Shown here in pieces: positions 1 to 6,476 of a stretch of 60,000 nucleotides of DNA. A model generated the notes under the pieces. The model ran no database searches. It was not told the origin of the DNA and was given only the letters and a program-made list of their open reading frames with translations. Both the position numbers and the translations under genes were made by a program. The number at the start of each line of letters is the position of its first letter. Position 1 is the stretch's first letter. This stretch comes from Hydractinia symbiolongicarpus (lineage: Eukaryota; Cnidaria; Hydrozoa; Anthoathecata; Hydractiniidae): the NCBI RefSeq assembly GCF_029227915.1, contig NC_079876.1, positions 20,710,001-20,770,000 of the forward strand, given 5' to 3'.

Positions 1-102
1 TGAATAAAATTGCGCTTAATGCCGCTGATGACAAAAAGGATCGTACAAGCTGATCAAATAAAAACGCTTGCCCGGGGTCATTATCGATTGAAAGAGAAAT
101 AA
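1..102 (+). pseudogene. C-terminal tail of a truncated upstream gene, possibly the element's DNA polymerase
   Basis: An open frame enters from the left edge and stops at 51-53. A second frame, reached by a one-base shift in the A-run at 32-36, continues to a TAA at 100-102 and contains the motif LARGHY. From memory, a DDKR plus L-A-x-G-H-Y tail ends a large protein, which I believe is a type B polymerase, in Polinton-like elements of invertebrates. Only about 33 codons are inside the window, so this assignment is weak. The frameshift marks the copy as broken. The next start codon follows after 2 bases, consistent with a compact viral layout. Confidence 0.35.
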
Positions 103-104
103 AA

Positions 105-173
105 ATGGAGTTATTACTACTAATCGCAGTGTTACTACCTTATGTCTTGATTATTATCGGTTATTTCAGATAG
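105..173 (+). CDS. Tiny single-span membrane peptide (22 aa)
   Basis: Starting from ATG at 105, the 22 codons are almost entirely hydrophobic (Leu/Ile/Val-rich, ending GYFR), which would make one membrane span. The start is preceded directly by AAATAAAA, the same kind of A/T motif that precedes other starts in this element. The stop codon TAG is the first three bases of a 12-bp palindrome (171-182). Upstream spacing is 2 bases and downstream spacing to the next ATG is 15 bases. No family can be assigned at this length. The regular spacing and flanking motifs argue that it is a real gene, but chance cannot be excluded. Confidence 0.4.
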   Translation: MELLLLIAVLLPYVLIIIGYFR

Positions 174-182
174 AGATCTCTA
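171..182. terminator. 12-bp perfect palindrome at the end of the tiny ORF
   Basis: TAGAGATCTCTA is its own reverse complement. It begins with the stop codon of the 22-codon ORF and ends 6 bases before the next ATG. It fits the pattern of palindromes at gene ends in this element. A 12-bp palindrome can occur by chance, so its role is inferred from position only. Confidence 0.35.
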
Positions 183-188
183 ATAAAC

Positions 189-696
189 ATGGCTCACAAC
201 TTAGCAGAAATATTTGACGATGTTGTAGATACACCAGCAGAGGCTGTTGATCAACCTATAAATAAACGCCAGGGTTTGAAGGATATACGAAAGACTAAGC
301 CACATTTACTGCCTAAAAAATGTAGCGATATTTCATCGATAAGGCCACGGAAGATGTAATCAAAAAAATACACGCCGAGGCGGTAGAACGCGACCTCCAG
401 GAAAAGGGGCAGAAGACTGCAAGAGTCCTACAAAGTCACGCGATAAACCTATATACGAAAGTATTAAGTAATGTTGTACCGCTTGATAGTCCCGAGGCCC
501 TACGCCAGGATCTAGAGGGGGACCCTATTATAAAAGAATCAATGGCTGATCTGGGTATTCTTATGGGTATACAGCCTTTGGTAAATTCCTCGCGCCTCTG
601 TTGGTAGCTGCCCATACGATTAACCATACCCAGCTCTCAACGTCCATTGAAGAGAAGGTTAATGAGAAGCAACAAAAAGATAAGCAGCGCGTGTAG
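189..696 (+). pseudogene. Conserved element protein of unknown function, broken by two frameshifts
   Basis: The reading starts at ATG 189 (MAHNLAEIFDD), preceded by AATAAAC, and its first frame ends at TAA 357-359. A second frame covers about 340-590 and encodes a helical, charged stretch followed by a hydrophobic part (MADLGILMGIQ). A third frame starts near 580 (APLLVAAHT) and ends at TAG 694-696. The three pieces together would make a protein of about 165-170 residues. I remember a similar family with an N-terminal LAE(I/L)F/Y and a C-terminal (L/T)APLL hydrophobic segment in invertebrate Polinton-like loci, but the function is unknown to me. Two independent shifts mean the gene is dead. 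A 34-bp palindrome follows 26 bases after the stop. Confidence 0.6.
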
Positions 697-722
697 CAGT
701 CTAAATGAGAACTGAACTTTCC

Positions 723-756
723 AACTCATGTTTACTCCTAGGAGTAAACATGAGTT
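723..756. terminator. 34-bp perfect palindrome between two genes
   Basis: AACTCATGTTTACTCCT at 723-739 is followed without a spacer by its exact reverse complement at 740-756. It begins 26 bases after the stop of the gene ending at 696 and ends 3 bases before ATG 760. It could fold as a long hairpin in RNA, or act as a dimer-binding site in DNA. Perfect preservation contrasts with the decay of the flanking genes. Position suggests a 3'-end hairpin for the upstream transcript; an operator for the downstream gene is the alternative. Confidence 0.6.
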
Positions 757-759
757 AAC

Positions 760-1419
760 ATGGGTACCAAAAAATGCTCGAGATGTAGGCACTATCTTTC
801 TTTGGATAATTTTAAGATCCAACGGGATGGCGAATGGACAAAATGGTGTATAAAATGCCTCAACCGTATGAAGGCGACAAAGGAACGAAACAAATGCCAT
901 CATAAAAAGATAAGATCCAGATGTAAGGACTGTGGAGGAAGTGAAATATGCCCCCATCAAAGGCTGAGATTCCAATGCAAAGACTGTAAGGGTAGTCAAA
1001 TATGCCAACATCAATAGCAGATATCCTCCTGCAAAGACTGTGGAGGTGGTGGTAGATGCATCGAACATGACAGGCCAAGATACAGCTGCTCTATATGCAA
1101 TCCTGCTGGACATCTCGCCAATGTTGTACGCAGCAGAATCAGCCAGGCCTTAAAGGGAAATAAGGAGCTCAGTTCCGAGGAATATGTCGGGCGCGACATG
1201 GCTATACTGCGGGCCCATATCGAAGCCCAGTTTTCCGAGGGCATGACATAGAACAATTATGGAGAGTGGTATATTGACCACAAAATCTCGCTACATTATC
1301 GAGAAAACAGAAATGTCCCATCGCTTGATGAGGTAGCGAAAAGGCTGCACTACGCCAATACGCAACCTATGTGGGCGGAGGAGAATATGTCAAAGGGCAA
1401 CCGATATGTCTCAGAATAA
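760..1419 (+). pseudogene. Cys/His-repeat protein with C-terminal HNH nuclease domain, two in-frame TAG stops
   Basis: The frame runs 219 codons from ATG 760 to TAA 1417 and is interrupted only by TAG at codons 86 (1015-1017) and 164 (1249-1251). Residues 6-33 hold two CxxC pairs (CSRC, CIKC). About residues 46-115 hold four repeats of C-x-H then CxxC (CKDCGG, CKDCKG and similar), expected to bind zinc. The C-terminal third has EWYIDHK and NTQPMWAEEN..KGN, the pattern of HNH endonucleases found in large DNA viruses and phages, which cut DNA with a metal ion. The second stop sits just before this domain, where related proteins I remember have a Trp. The stop codon touches the next gene (TAA then ATG), suggesting co-transcription. 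Apart from the two stops the frame is intact, so decay is recent or read-through is possible. Confidence 0.7.
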
Positions 1420-2052
1420 ATGAACGAGTCTACTAATCAAGTAATTACCAAGAAGAATGAAGGTCGTGTTGCTGCTGGGAAGGGACTTGCGGAATGGAAT
1501 CGTAAGAACAAGGCCGATAACGCCGCAAAAGGACCTCGACAAGGCCAAGGAAGATCGTGAAAAGCTAAAGGATGATCGAAAGGCGATAATAGAAGAACAT
1601 GGTTTACTATCATCCAAAATTCACATTCAGTTGAAAAATATCAAAGATATTTTGAAAATAGCTGGAGATGATACCTCATTACGGGAGAAGCTCAGCATTC
1701 TATTCAAAGAACAGGGTATTACTATTGCCAGCATTGTCTCGGCCGTGGGCTTACTGATATCAACCCTGGTCCTTGCGCTCACGGGTGGTGAGGCAGCAGG
1801 TGCAGGAGGAGGAGGTGCTACAGGTAAGGGGTTTGTGCAAAAGCAATTGGAAAAACTCGGGAAATTTTTAAAGTACCTTGCTGGCAAAGCGGGAGCTCCC
1901 TCCCAGGGATCATCGGTACCATCGTATCGTTCTTTTTCCATGTAGCCGCCAAGATTGTGGAGTATGTAGCGAGGCATCTGTATTTAGCCGTCGCGGGAGC
2001 TGTAGGTATCGTGGTGGCTTACGTCGGGAGGAAGGGTGATACGAGATCGTAA
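1420..2052 (+). pseudogene. Gly/Ala-rich membrane protein of the element, two frameshifts
   Basis: ATG 1420 follows the previous stop directly (AATAA then ATG). The first frame, basic and hydrophilic (KGLAEWNRKN), ends at TGA about 1558. The second frame contains a charged coiled-coil-like stretch (KAKEDREKLKDDRKAI), then LFKEQGITIASI and a strongly hydrophobic segment running into a Gly/Ala run (about 1690-1830). A third frame from about 1900 carries another hydrophobic segment (GAVGIVVAYVG) to TAA 2050-2052. I remember a family with LF-EQG-TI-SI, a Gly-rich linker and a C-terminal hydrophobic end in invertebrate Polinton-like loci, possibly a virion membrane-associated protein, but that role is a guess. 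Shifts lie near 1530 and 1905. The gene converges on the next one with only 17 bases between stops. Confidence 0.6.
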
Positions 2053-2058
2053 ATTCAC

Positions 2059-2069
2059 GTCTAATAGAC
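2059..2069. terminator. Small palindrome in a 17-bp convergent spacer
   Basis: GTCTA-A-TAGAC fills most of the spacer between the stop of the plus gene (2050-2052) and the stop of the minus gene (2070-2072). It would serve both transcripts as a 5-bp stem with a tiny loop. It is short enough to arise by chance. Confidence 0.3.
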
Positions 2070-3070
2070 TTACTTAAACCAAACATACGCGAGGATCAGT
2101 CCTATTCCCAACGTGATAATGTTGGCCTTGATATCCTCATGCTGCCTGTGGGCTTCCTTGGTATCAGGCGACTTTATATGTTGCCTAGGAGGTGTGGTAA
2201 ATGATGCCTTATGTTTGACAGCTTTGGTATTCAGGTCTAGCTCTATACCTACACCTATCCCAAAGGGGACGATTAAAATGTTGTTGTTATATCCCACAAT
2301 CTTTCCAATGCGGAGGTCCATGTTTAAAGGAAGCATGTAGACGCTGGACATCAAGGCGAAGTTTACTGGAGTCCGTGCATACTGGAGCAGCTTTTGAAAT
2401 TCCGTAATGTCTTGACGTACGTTTTTTTTAAGTTGAACTATATCCTCAAACTTCTGTAATAAGATTTGCCTCGCTGTATAGTTATCGGCATTAGAGCCTA
2501 GAATTGATGCCTTTGCACTCGCTTGGGATCCTAATAGCAAGATTACGTAAACGCGTATACTTTCACTTAGCTTGGTCAGGCCCTCCGATGCTAGACCCTG
2601 GGCGGTTGGTATAATGAATTTGGCCCAATCCCCATCAACCTGCAGCCACCATCTACCACTCGTCAACGATAACACCAGAGCTTTGAACTTGTACAAAGCG
2701 TTGGAATCCGCACCATATTCACGACAAACTCGCGCGTACTCCGAGGTGGAATAGAGGTTATCGTACTGAGAAAAGCCTCCTTCGTATGGCATAGGTACAT
2801 TATTCTCGCGAGGATACGACGCATGTGGTAGTACACGTGGAATTTGAAAATGGCATTAACGAGGGGTACGGAGCCACTCATGTGCTTGACAGAGATCCCC
2901 AATGCCGTTGTCGCGCAATGACAAGCGAAATTTATCTGGATGTTCCAATAGTCCAGGGCTTGGCCTTCCCAATTTACACTGATAGGATCGTTCAACAGGT
3001 TAGTTGGAACTTTGATAGGGTATTTGGTGAACTGTGGGAACACCACGGAAATGTGCTGAGTCGTAGACAC
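2070..3070 (-). pseudogene. Conserved element protein with C-terminal membrane anchor; start lost, one frameshift
   Basis: The minus frame begins at 3070 with GTG where the neighbouring pattern (TATAA directly before the codon) predicts ATG. It encodes a beta-rich N-terminal part (LLNDPISVNWEGQ) and FKFHVYYHMRRIL. Near 2795 the frame shifts by one into the longer segment that continues to TAA 2070-2072. That second part contains LSESIRVYVILLLGSQASA, a heptad-like charged region, and a final hydrophobic segment (IITLGIGLILAYVWF) suggesting tail anchoring in a membrane. Total length would be about 330 residues. I remember this HMRRI-type family from cnidarian and other invertebrate Polinton-like loci, with no assigned function; a virion or membrane role is possible. 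It is divergent from the gene at 3182 and convergent with the gene ending at 2052. Confidence 0.6.
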
Positions 3071-3181
3071 TTATAGCTTCTGATGCTCCAAGTTAGTTAT
3101 GTTGAGAGGCCACTCGCCTCTGTTGGATCTGTATTTTGCTCTAGGGTTATACGAATAGATATTCATCTTTATTAAAGAAGA
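3071..3181. promoter_or_regulatory. Divergent intergenic region with start-proximal A/T motifs and a hairpin
   Basis: This 111-bp gap separates two divergent genes. At its left edge TATAA touches the (now GTG) start of the minus gene. At its right edge TTTATTAAAG (3168-3177) lies 4 bases before ATG 3182. In between are AGAGGC-CACTC-GCCTCT (3105-3121), a 6-bp stem with a 5-nt loop, and GAATA-GA-TATTC (3153-3164). It presumably carries both promoters. Confidence 0.45.
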
Positions 3182-3877
3182 ATGCGACAGTTTTATATTA
3201 GTACTATTGATGAACCAATAGTCTTTAATGAATATCTGAGTGAAGGCACCAGAATAGCGCTAAAATACATTAGTATTCGCGCTACGTGGTTAAACGTTTT
3301 TGAAAAAAATAACGATATTAAAATTTACAAAGCGACGCCTGGGTCTACCAATGATGGAGACTTTAGCGTAGGGCCTTTTGAAACTCTTATCACGATCGAG
3401 AAGGGCCTATATAGAATAGAAGATCTCGCTGTCATAGTAATAGTCATAGTAATCAAACTTTTCGTACTCGGGAATGGAGTCTGTAAAGTCAAAATTAGCA
3501 AGGGATACGTTGCGATAGTTGACAAATCACTGACGGATCTTATGGGCTATAATTTTTATACCAAGAAGTTAATGTTCACAGAATGAGATCACGATAGTTT
3601 CTACAAGACTGATGTCTACCAGAGGCTTAGACTCACTTGTCACCAAATCGATGAACATTATTGCCTGGTTGATGGAAAAAAGTCAAAGATACTTGCAATA
3701 CTCCCTATCAAAGAGCTTACTGCTTGGGGAGATGAGGTGAGATGGAGTTTTGATAATCCTGTATACCTTCCGTTGAAAGATTCAAATGAACGCCTTGAGC
3801 TACTATTGACAGACGAGTATCACAACGATAAGAACGTTTCATTTGTAGGACTAACGATGCATTTACTGATAGATTAA
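3182..3877 (+). pseudogene. Possible virion structural (penton-like or fibre-like) protein, one in-frame TGA
   Basis: One frame of 231 codons runs from ATG 3182 to TAA 3875-3877 and is broken only by TGA at 3584-3586. The N-terminal part (IALKYISIRATW) and the C-terminal end (YLPLKDSNERLELLLTDEY, closing with a short hydrophobic MHLLID) are beta-rich. The C-terminal layout resembles small structural proteins I remember from Polinton-like elements, with a conserved x-P-L-x-x-S and D-x-x-G-like turn before a last beta strand. A penton or minor capsid role is inference only. A 12-bp direct duplication near 3432-3455 produces the run VIVIVIVI and may be a copying slip. The next gene starts 2 bases after the stop, so the two were probably expressed together. 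Confidence 0.5.
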
Positions 3878-3879
3878 AT

Positions 3880-4521
3880 ATGACAGATATTATGAAATTA
3901 TACCCGAGCTTACCACCTAGTGCACCGGATCAAGAAAATGAGGGGCATGTATATCGATTGAAGAAAATTGAGGAGATCAAACAATTTCTGCGAAGCGAAG
4001 TTAAGCAACGTGAAAAACTCGCTAAAAAATTTGGAATGCATGGTACCTGGATTCACTATATGGACCACGGATTATTAGCGATAAGCGTAATAACATCAAG
4101 CGTTGGTATCGCTAGTATGCTCAGCGGCATCGGAGTTCCTCTAACCGTCGCGATGGGAGGGATCAGCATTGCCGTTGGATTGGGACAGACTGCCTTAAAA
4201 CAAGGTGGGAAGAAATTGAACTATAAACATAAAAAACACGACTCAATAAAACTCCTTGCAGAGACTAAGCTAAATAGTATTATCGACCTTATATCAAGGG
4301 CTATTTTAGAATGGAGTGATAAGTGATTATGAATTTAGCCTGATAATGCAAGAGAAGCAAAAATATATGATGCTAAAGGAGCAGATTTGCAACGCACTAA
4401 GAAAATTGTGGAGACGATTAATAATCATGAAAGGCAGCAATTAGTCGCGCAAGGTCGCGAAGAGGGTAAACAGGAGCTTCTTAAAAAAATACAATCTGTG
4501 AATTATGCCAACGGTACCTAG
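3880..4521 (+). pseudogene. Two-span membrane protein of the element, two frameshifts near the C terminus
   Basis: ATG 3880 follows ATTAAAT. The first 148 codons are intact: a YPSLPPSAP start, a charged helical stretch (residues 26-50), a strongly hydrophobic hairpin (about 64-103, GIASMLSGIGVPLTVAMGG) and a basic stretch KHKKHDSIKLLAETKLNSI. The frame then stops at 4324-4326. The expected C-terminal continuation is present in a second frame (YEFSLIMQEKQKYMMLKEQ) and then a third (REEGKQELLKK), ending at TAG 4519-4521. I remember this family, with AE-KLN-I followed by a D-EF-LI helix, from invertebrate Polinton-like loci; it may be a virion membrane protein, but that is inferred. The gene converges on the SAP gene with a 24-bp palindrome between them. 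Confidence 0.6.
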
Positions 4522-4541
4522 AGGCACCACCTGAATATTCA

Positions 4542-4565
4542 TAATGTATTGTTAACAATACATTA
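4542..4565. terminator. 24-bp perfect palindrome between convergent genes
   Basis: TAATGTATTGTT (4542-4553) is followed at once by its exact reverse complement (4554-4565). It starts 20 bases after the stop of the plus gene (4521) and includes the stop codon of the minus SAP gene (4563-4565). One symmetric hairpin could therefore end both transcripts. Confidence 0.6.
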
Positions 4566-4838
4566 GATGGTACCCACAACCTCACCTGTACTAGCGTCAA
4601 TCATGAAATCTCCGTCATAAATTATTATTCTTTTCTGTCTCGCCTCGAGGCCTCTGATGTACTCTTCTAGGATCTTCATTGATGCCATATCGACACATTT
4701 CTTACAGTATGGACCATTTGTTTGCGTTGCAATATCTCTATATTTTATCTTGTTAATTGCAGCTATAATTTCACCCTTCTTCATGGTGGAGTAGCCACGT
4801 ATACCCAGCTCTCTTGCTTCTCTTTTCAAATCATTCAT
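4563..4838 (-). CDS. SAP-domain protein (91 aa), intact
   Basis: ATG at 4838 is preceded by AAAATAAACT. Residues 3-30 (DLKREARELGIRGYSTMKKG and following) match a SAP motif: a helix-turn-helix with the L-x-x-x-x-x-x-L-G-(I/L)-x-G-Y-S-x-x-x-K pattern that binds A/T-rich DNA. Residues around 45-50 hold a CKKC pair, and the C terminus ends MIDASTGEVVGTI. In this kind of element such small SAP proteins may organise DNA or act in the virion or nucleus; that is inference. It is one of two conserved genes here without any break, and uses the same start motif as its neighbours. The stop lies inside the 24-bp palindrome. Confidence 0.65.
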   Translation of the reverse strand: MNDLKREARELGIRGYSTMKKGEIIAAINKIKYRDIATQTNGPYCKKCVDMASMKILEEYIRGLEARQKRIIIYDGDFMIDASTGEVVGTI

Positions 4839-4844
4839 AGTTTA

Positions 4845-4870
4845 TTTTGTATACAACATTGTGTACAAAA
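4845..4870. terminator. Hairpin downstream of the 4887-5495 gene
   Basis: TTTTGTATAC (4845-4854), a 6-base loop and GTGTACAAAA (4861-4870) form a 10-bp stem with one mismatch. It lies 16 bases past the stop (4887-4889) of the minus gene and just upstream of the SAP start, so it could end the first transcript. An operator for the SAP gene is the alternative. Confidence 0.4.
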
Positions 4871-4886
4871 ATCTATCAAGTTTTAA

Positions 4887-5495
4887 CTATACCACAACGA
4901 ATGGTTCCTCTTCATCTGAATCAAGGCTTCGTGTCCTTAAAGGTTGTTGCACCGGTTTATACTTACATTCTTCCAGAAGAAACTGGATGAAATGCTTTGA
5001 ATTCTGTCGATAAATGCTGTTTTTTTTTAAAATGCAGATGCATTCGCAAGGTTGCTTTAGTGGTACTGGTTTATAATAGAAATACGTGTTTATTTTACCA
5101 TCCCATTCTTTTATTTTTGTGTTCAGGTATCTACCGTTCTTCACTGATGAGGTCGTGAACTCACTACCATACAATTGCTGTATCCTGGCTAGGATAATCT
5201 GATATTTTTCCAACCATTCAGGATGATCACCAACATTAAATAGCATGCTAAGCTACGAGCCATCATCGTTTCTGGATACACCGTTTGAATACAACCCTTT
5301 TGGCGTTATGATCAATAGTGACGATATCTTGCTGTCATGCTTATAACCTATAACATATCTAGCATCTTTGCCTTTGTTGGCTTTAATAGGATCGCTGAGT
5401 ACTATTTTCTCAATTTGAACCTCTTCAATATCGAGCACAGTTGGTTCACTGTAAAAATCCCTTGTCTTTACGGAGTCATTGTAAAATTTGAACAT
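4887..5495 (-). pseudogene. Unknown element protein with acidic C terminus, one in-frame TAG
   Basis: ATG 5495 is preceded by AATAAAGG. One continuous frame of 202 codons runs to TAG 4887-4889 and is interrupted only by TAG at 5253-5255 (codon 81). The N-terminal half contains VIGYKH and LLIITPKGLYSNGVS. The C-terminal half contains GDHPEWLEKYQ, SVKNGRYLNTKIKEW, a CECIC cluster and LEECKYKP, and ends in an acidic SLDSDEEEP tail. I remember a family with EWLEKY, SVKN-YLN-K and a D/E-rich tail beside Polinton-like elements of invertebrates and fish; its function is unknown to me. Treating the two halves as one gene rests on the shared frame, the motif order I remember and the lack of a start motif before the second half. 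Confidence 0.6.
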
Positions 5496-5498
5496 CCT

Positions 5499-5510
5499 TT
5501 ATTATAATAA
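5499..5510. promoter_or_regulatory. 12-bp A/T palindrome between two minus genes
   Basis: TTATTATAATAA is perfectly palindromic. It lies 11 bases past the stop of the DUF4116-like gene (5522) and 3 bases before the start of the next gene (5495). It may be a gene-end hairpin, the start motif of the next gene, or both. Its A/T bias makes chance more likely than for the longer palindromes. Confidence 0.35.
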
Positions 5511-5521
5511 GCAGGGCCCGA

Positions 5522-6160
5522 CTAAGGATTTTTACATTTGCAATATCCTCCGTTGTACGTTATATACATCATATAGTGCTGCCAACATAACATTTTCATA
5601 CAGATAACTAGCCTTCTACCACAGGAGCATCTATCATATTTATCAAGTTCAATATGACATTCATCGCAATATTTCTTCATCATTTGTTTACTCCACAAGA
5701 GCCTGAGGTCCGCCTTTTCATCTTCCGAGAAGTACCAGCCTATAACTCTGTCGGGATGCCAGGCCAATGCAAGCAGCTCCTCCTTAATCCTTGCCTTCTC
5801 CGCTTTCCGCTGACGATAAGCATCGAGCAATCGAGGATCATTGCTACTACACATTTCCCGGCCCACGAACCAGTCCGGAACAAACTCGAGTAGATGGGGT
5901 CTATCTCGAACCGATATATTACACATGTCTCGCGTCTTGAACCTGTCAGGAACATGTCTGAGCATCCCTGGATACTCCCCAACCGCCATAGTGCACATGT
6001 CCCGCGTCTTGAACCTGTCGGGGGTATACTTGAATAGCCAGGGGTTCTTTTGAACAACCTTGTTGCACATTTCCCGTGTTTTGAATTGGTCCGGGACATA
6101 CCTTACCACTGGGGGATCCTCTTCAACCAATTTTTTCCGTCTTTCTTGCCTCCAACTCAT
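5522..6160 (-). CDS. DUF4116-like repeat protein with C-terminal Cys cluster (212 aa), intact
   Basis: The frame is open upstream, but the first ATG is at 6160 and is directly preceded by AATAATAAAG, matching the start motif of its neighbours, so I choose it. Four 24-residue repeats with the core PDxFKTRxMC lie at about residues 23-32, 47-56, 71-80 and 95-104 (the last as PDWFVGREMC). This resembles the DUF4116 repeat known from giant viruses, protists and invertebrate mobile elements, with no known function. After a charged helix comes LAWHPDRVIGWYFSEDEK and then a Cys-rich end (CDECHIELDKYDRCSCG, a later CKC) likely to bind zinc. No stop or shift interrupts it, unlike most neighbours. It is the outermost gene on this side of the element. 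Confidence 0.65.
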   Translation of the reverse strand: MSWRQERRKKLVEEDPPVVRYVPDQFKTREMCNKVVQKNPWLFKYTPDRFKTRDMCTMAVGEYPGMLRHVPDRFKTRDMCNISVRDRPHLLEFVPDWFVGREMCSSNDPRLLDAYRQRKAEKARIKEELLALAWHPDRVIGWYFSEDEKADLRLLWSKQMMKKYCDECHIELDKYDRCSCGRRLVICMKMLCWQHYMMYITYNGGYCKCKNP

Positions 6161-6298
6161 CTTTATTATTCCGACCTTACTCAATTCTATTTTTTATTGA
6201 TGTTAGCATTATTCCCATTAGTTGCTTTTGCGTATGCGTTGATGACGTCATATGATTTCGTTTATATTATTTAAAATGATTTTGTGTTAGTATTTAAT

Positions 6299-6440
6299 GT
6301 ATCTTACATTTAATATAATTGTGTGTTGGTTATTGGCATTATATTTCTGGTATCTTACATTTACTATTATTTTGTGTTGGTTATTGGCATTATATTTCTG
6401 GTATCTTACATTTCATATTATTTTGTGTTGGTTTCTAACA
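6299..6440 (+). repeat. Tandem repeat, 51-bp unit, about 2.7 copies
   Basis: The marker ATCTTACATTT recurs at 6301, 6352 and 6403, exactly 51 bp apart, with nearly identical sequence between copies. As 51 is 17 codons, the plus strand gives a repeating hydrophobic peptide (CWLLALYFWYLTF), but there is no upstream start motif or flanking gene structure. Subterminal tandem repeats near the end of a large DNA element are the simpler reading. Confidence 0.7.
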
Positions 6441-6464
6441 GATGACTTAGGGAATTTCCCTTTA

Positions 6465-6476
6465 GTCGACGTCGAC
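6465..6476. repeat. 12-bp palindrome close to the element/satellite junction
   Basis: GTCGAC occurs twice in direct contact, so the 12 bases are perfectly palindromic. GGGAATTTCCC (6450-6460), symmetric except for its centre base, lies 4 bases away. About 30 bp of non-satellite sequence separates these from the first monomer. Confidence 0.5.

Noticed and set aside
637-1256. Minus-strand open frames opposite the HNH gene
   Set aside because: They are antisense shadows of the Cys/His repeats; the plus frame has the recognisable zinc and HNH motifs.
1627-1977. 116-codon minus-strand frame, proline-rich
   Set aside because: It is the shadow of the Gly-rich plus-strand membrane gene (GGN codons read as CCN).
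105-6184. Frameshifts as pure sequencing error
   Set aside because: Some single-base shifts could be errors, but in-frame TAG/TGA substitutions and a changed start codon occur in the same element, so real decay is the better explanation.
1-6200. Bacterial or phage origin for the compact gene cluster
   Set aside because: There are no ribosome-binding sites before the starts, start motifs are A/T-type, the gene families resemble eukaryotic virus-like elements, and the flank is animal-type satellite with a LINE.
6243-6250. TGACGTCA, a consensus CRE/ATF site
   Set aside because: A single 8-bp site in non-coding DNA without other support.
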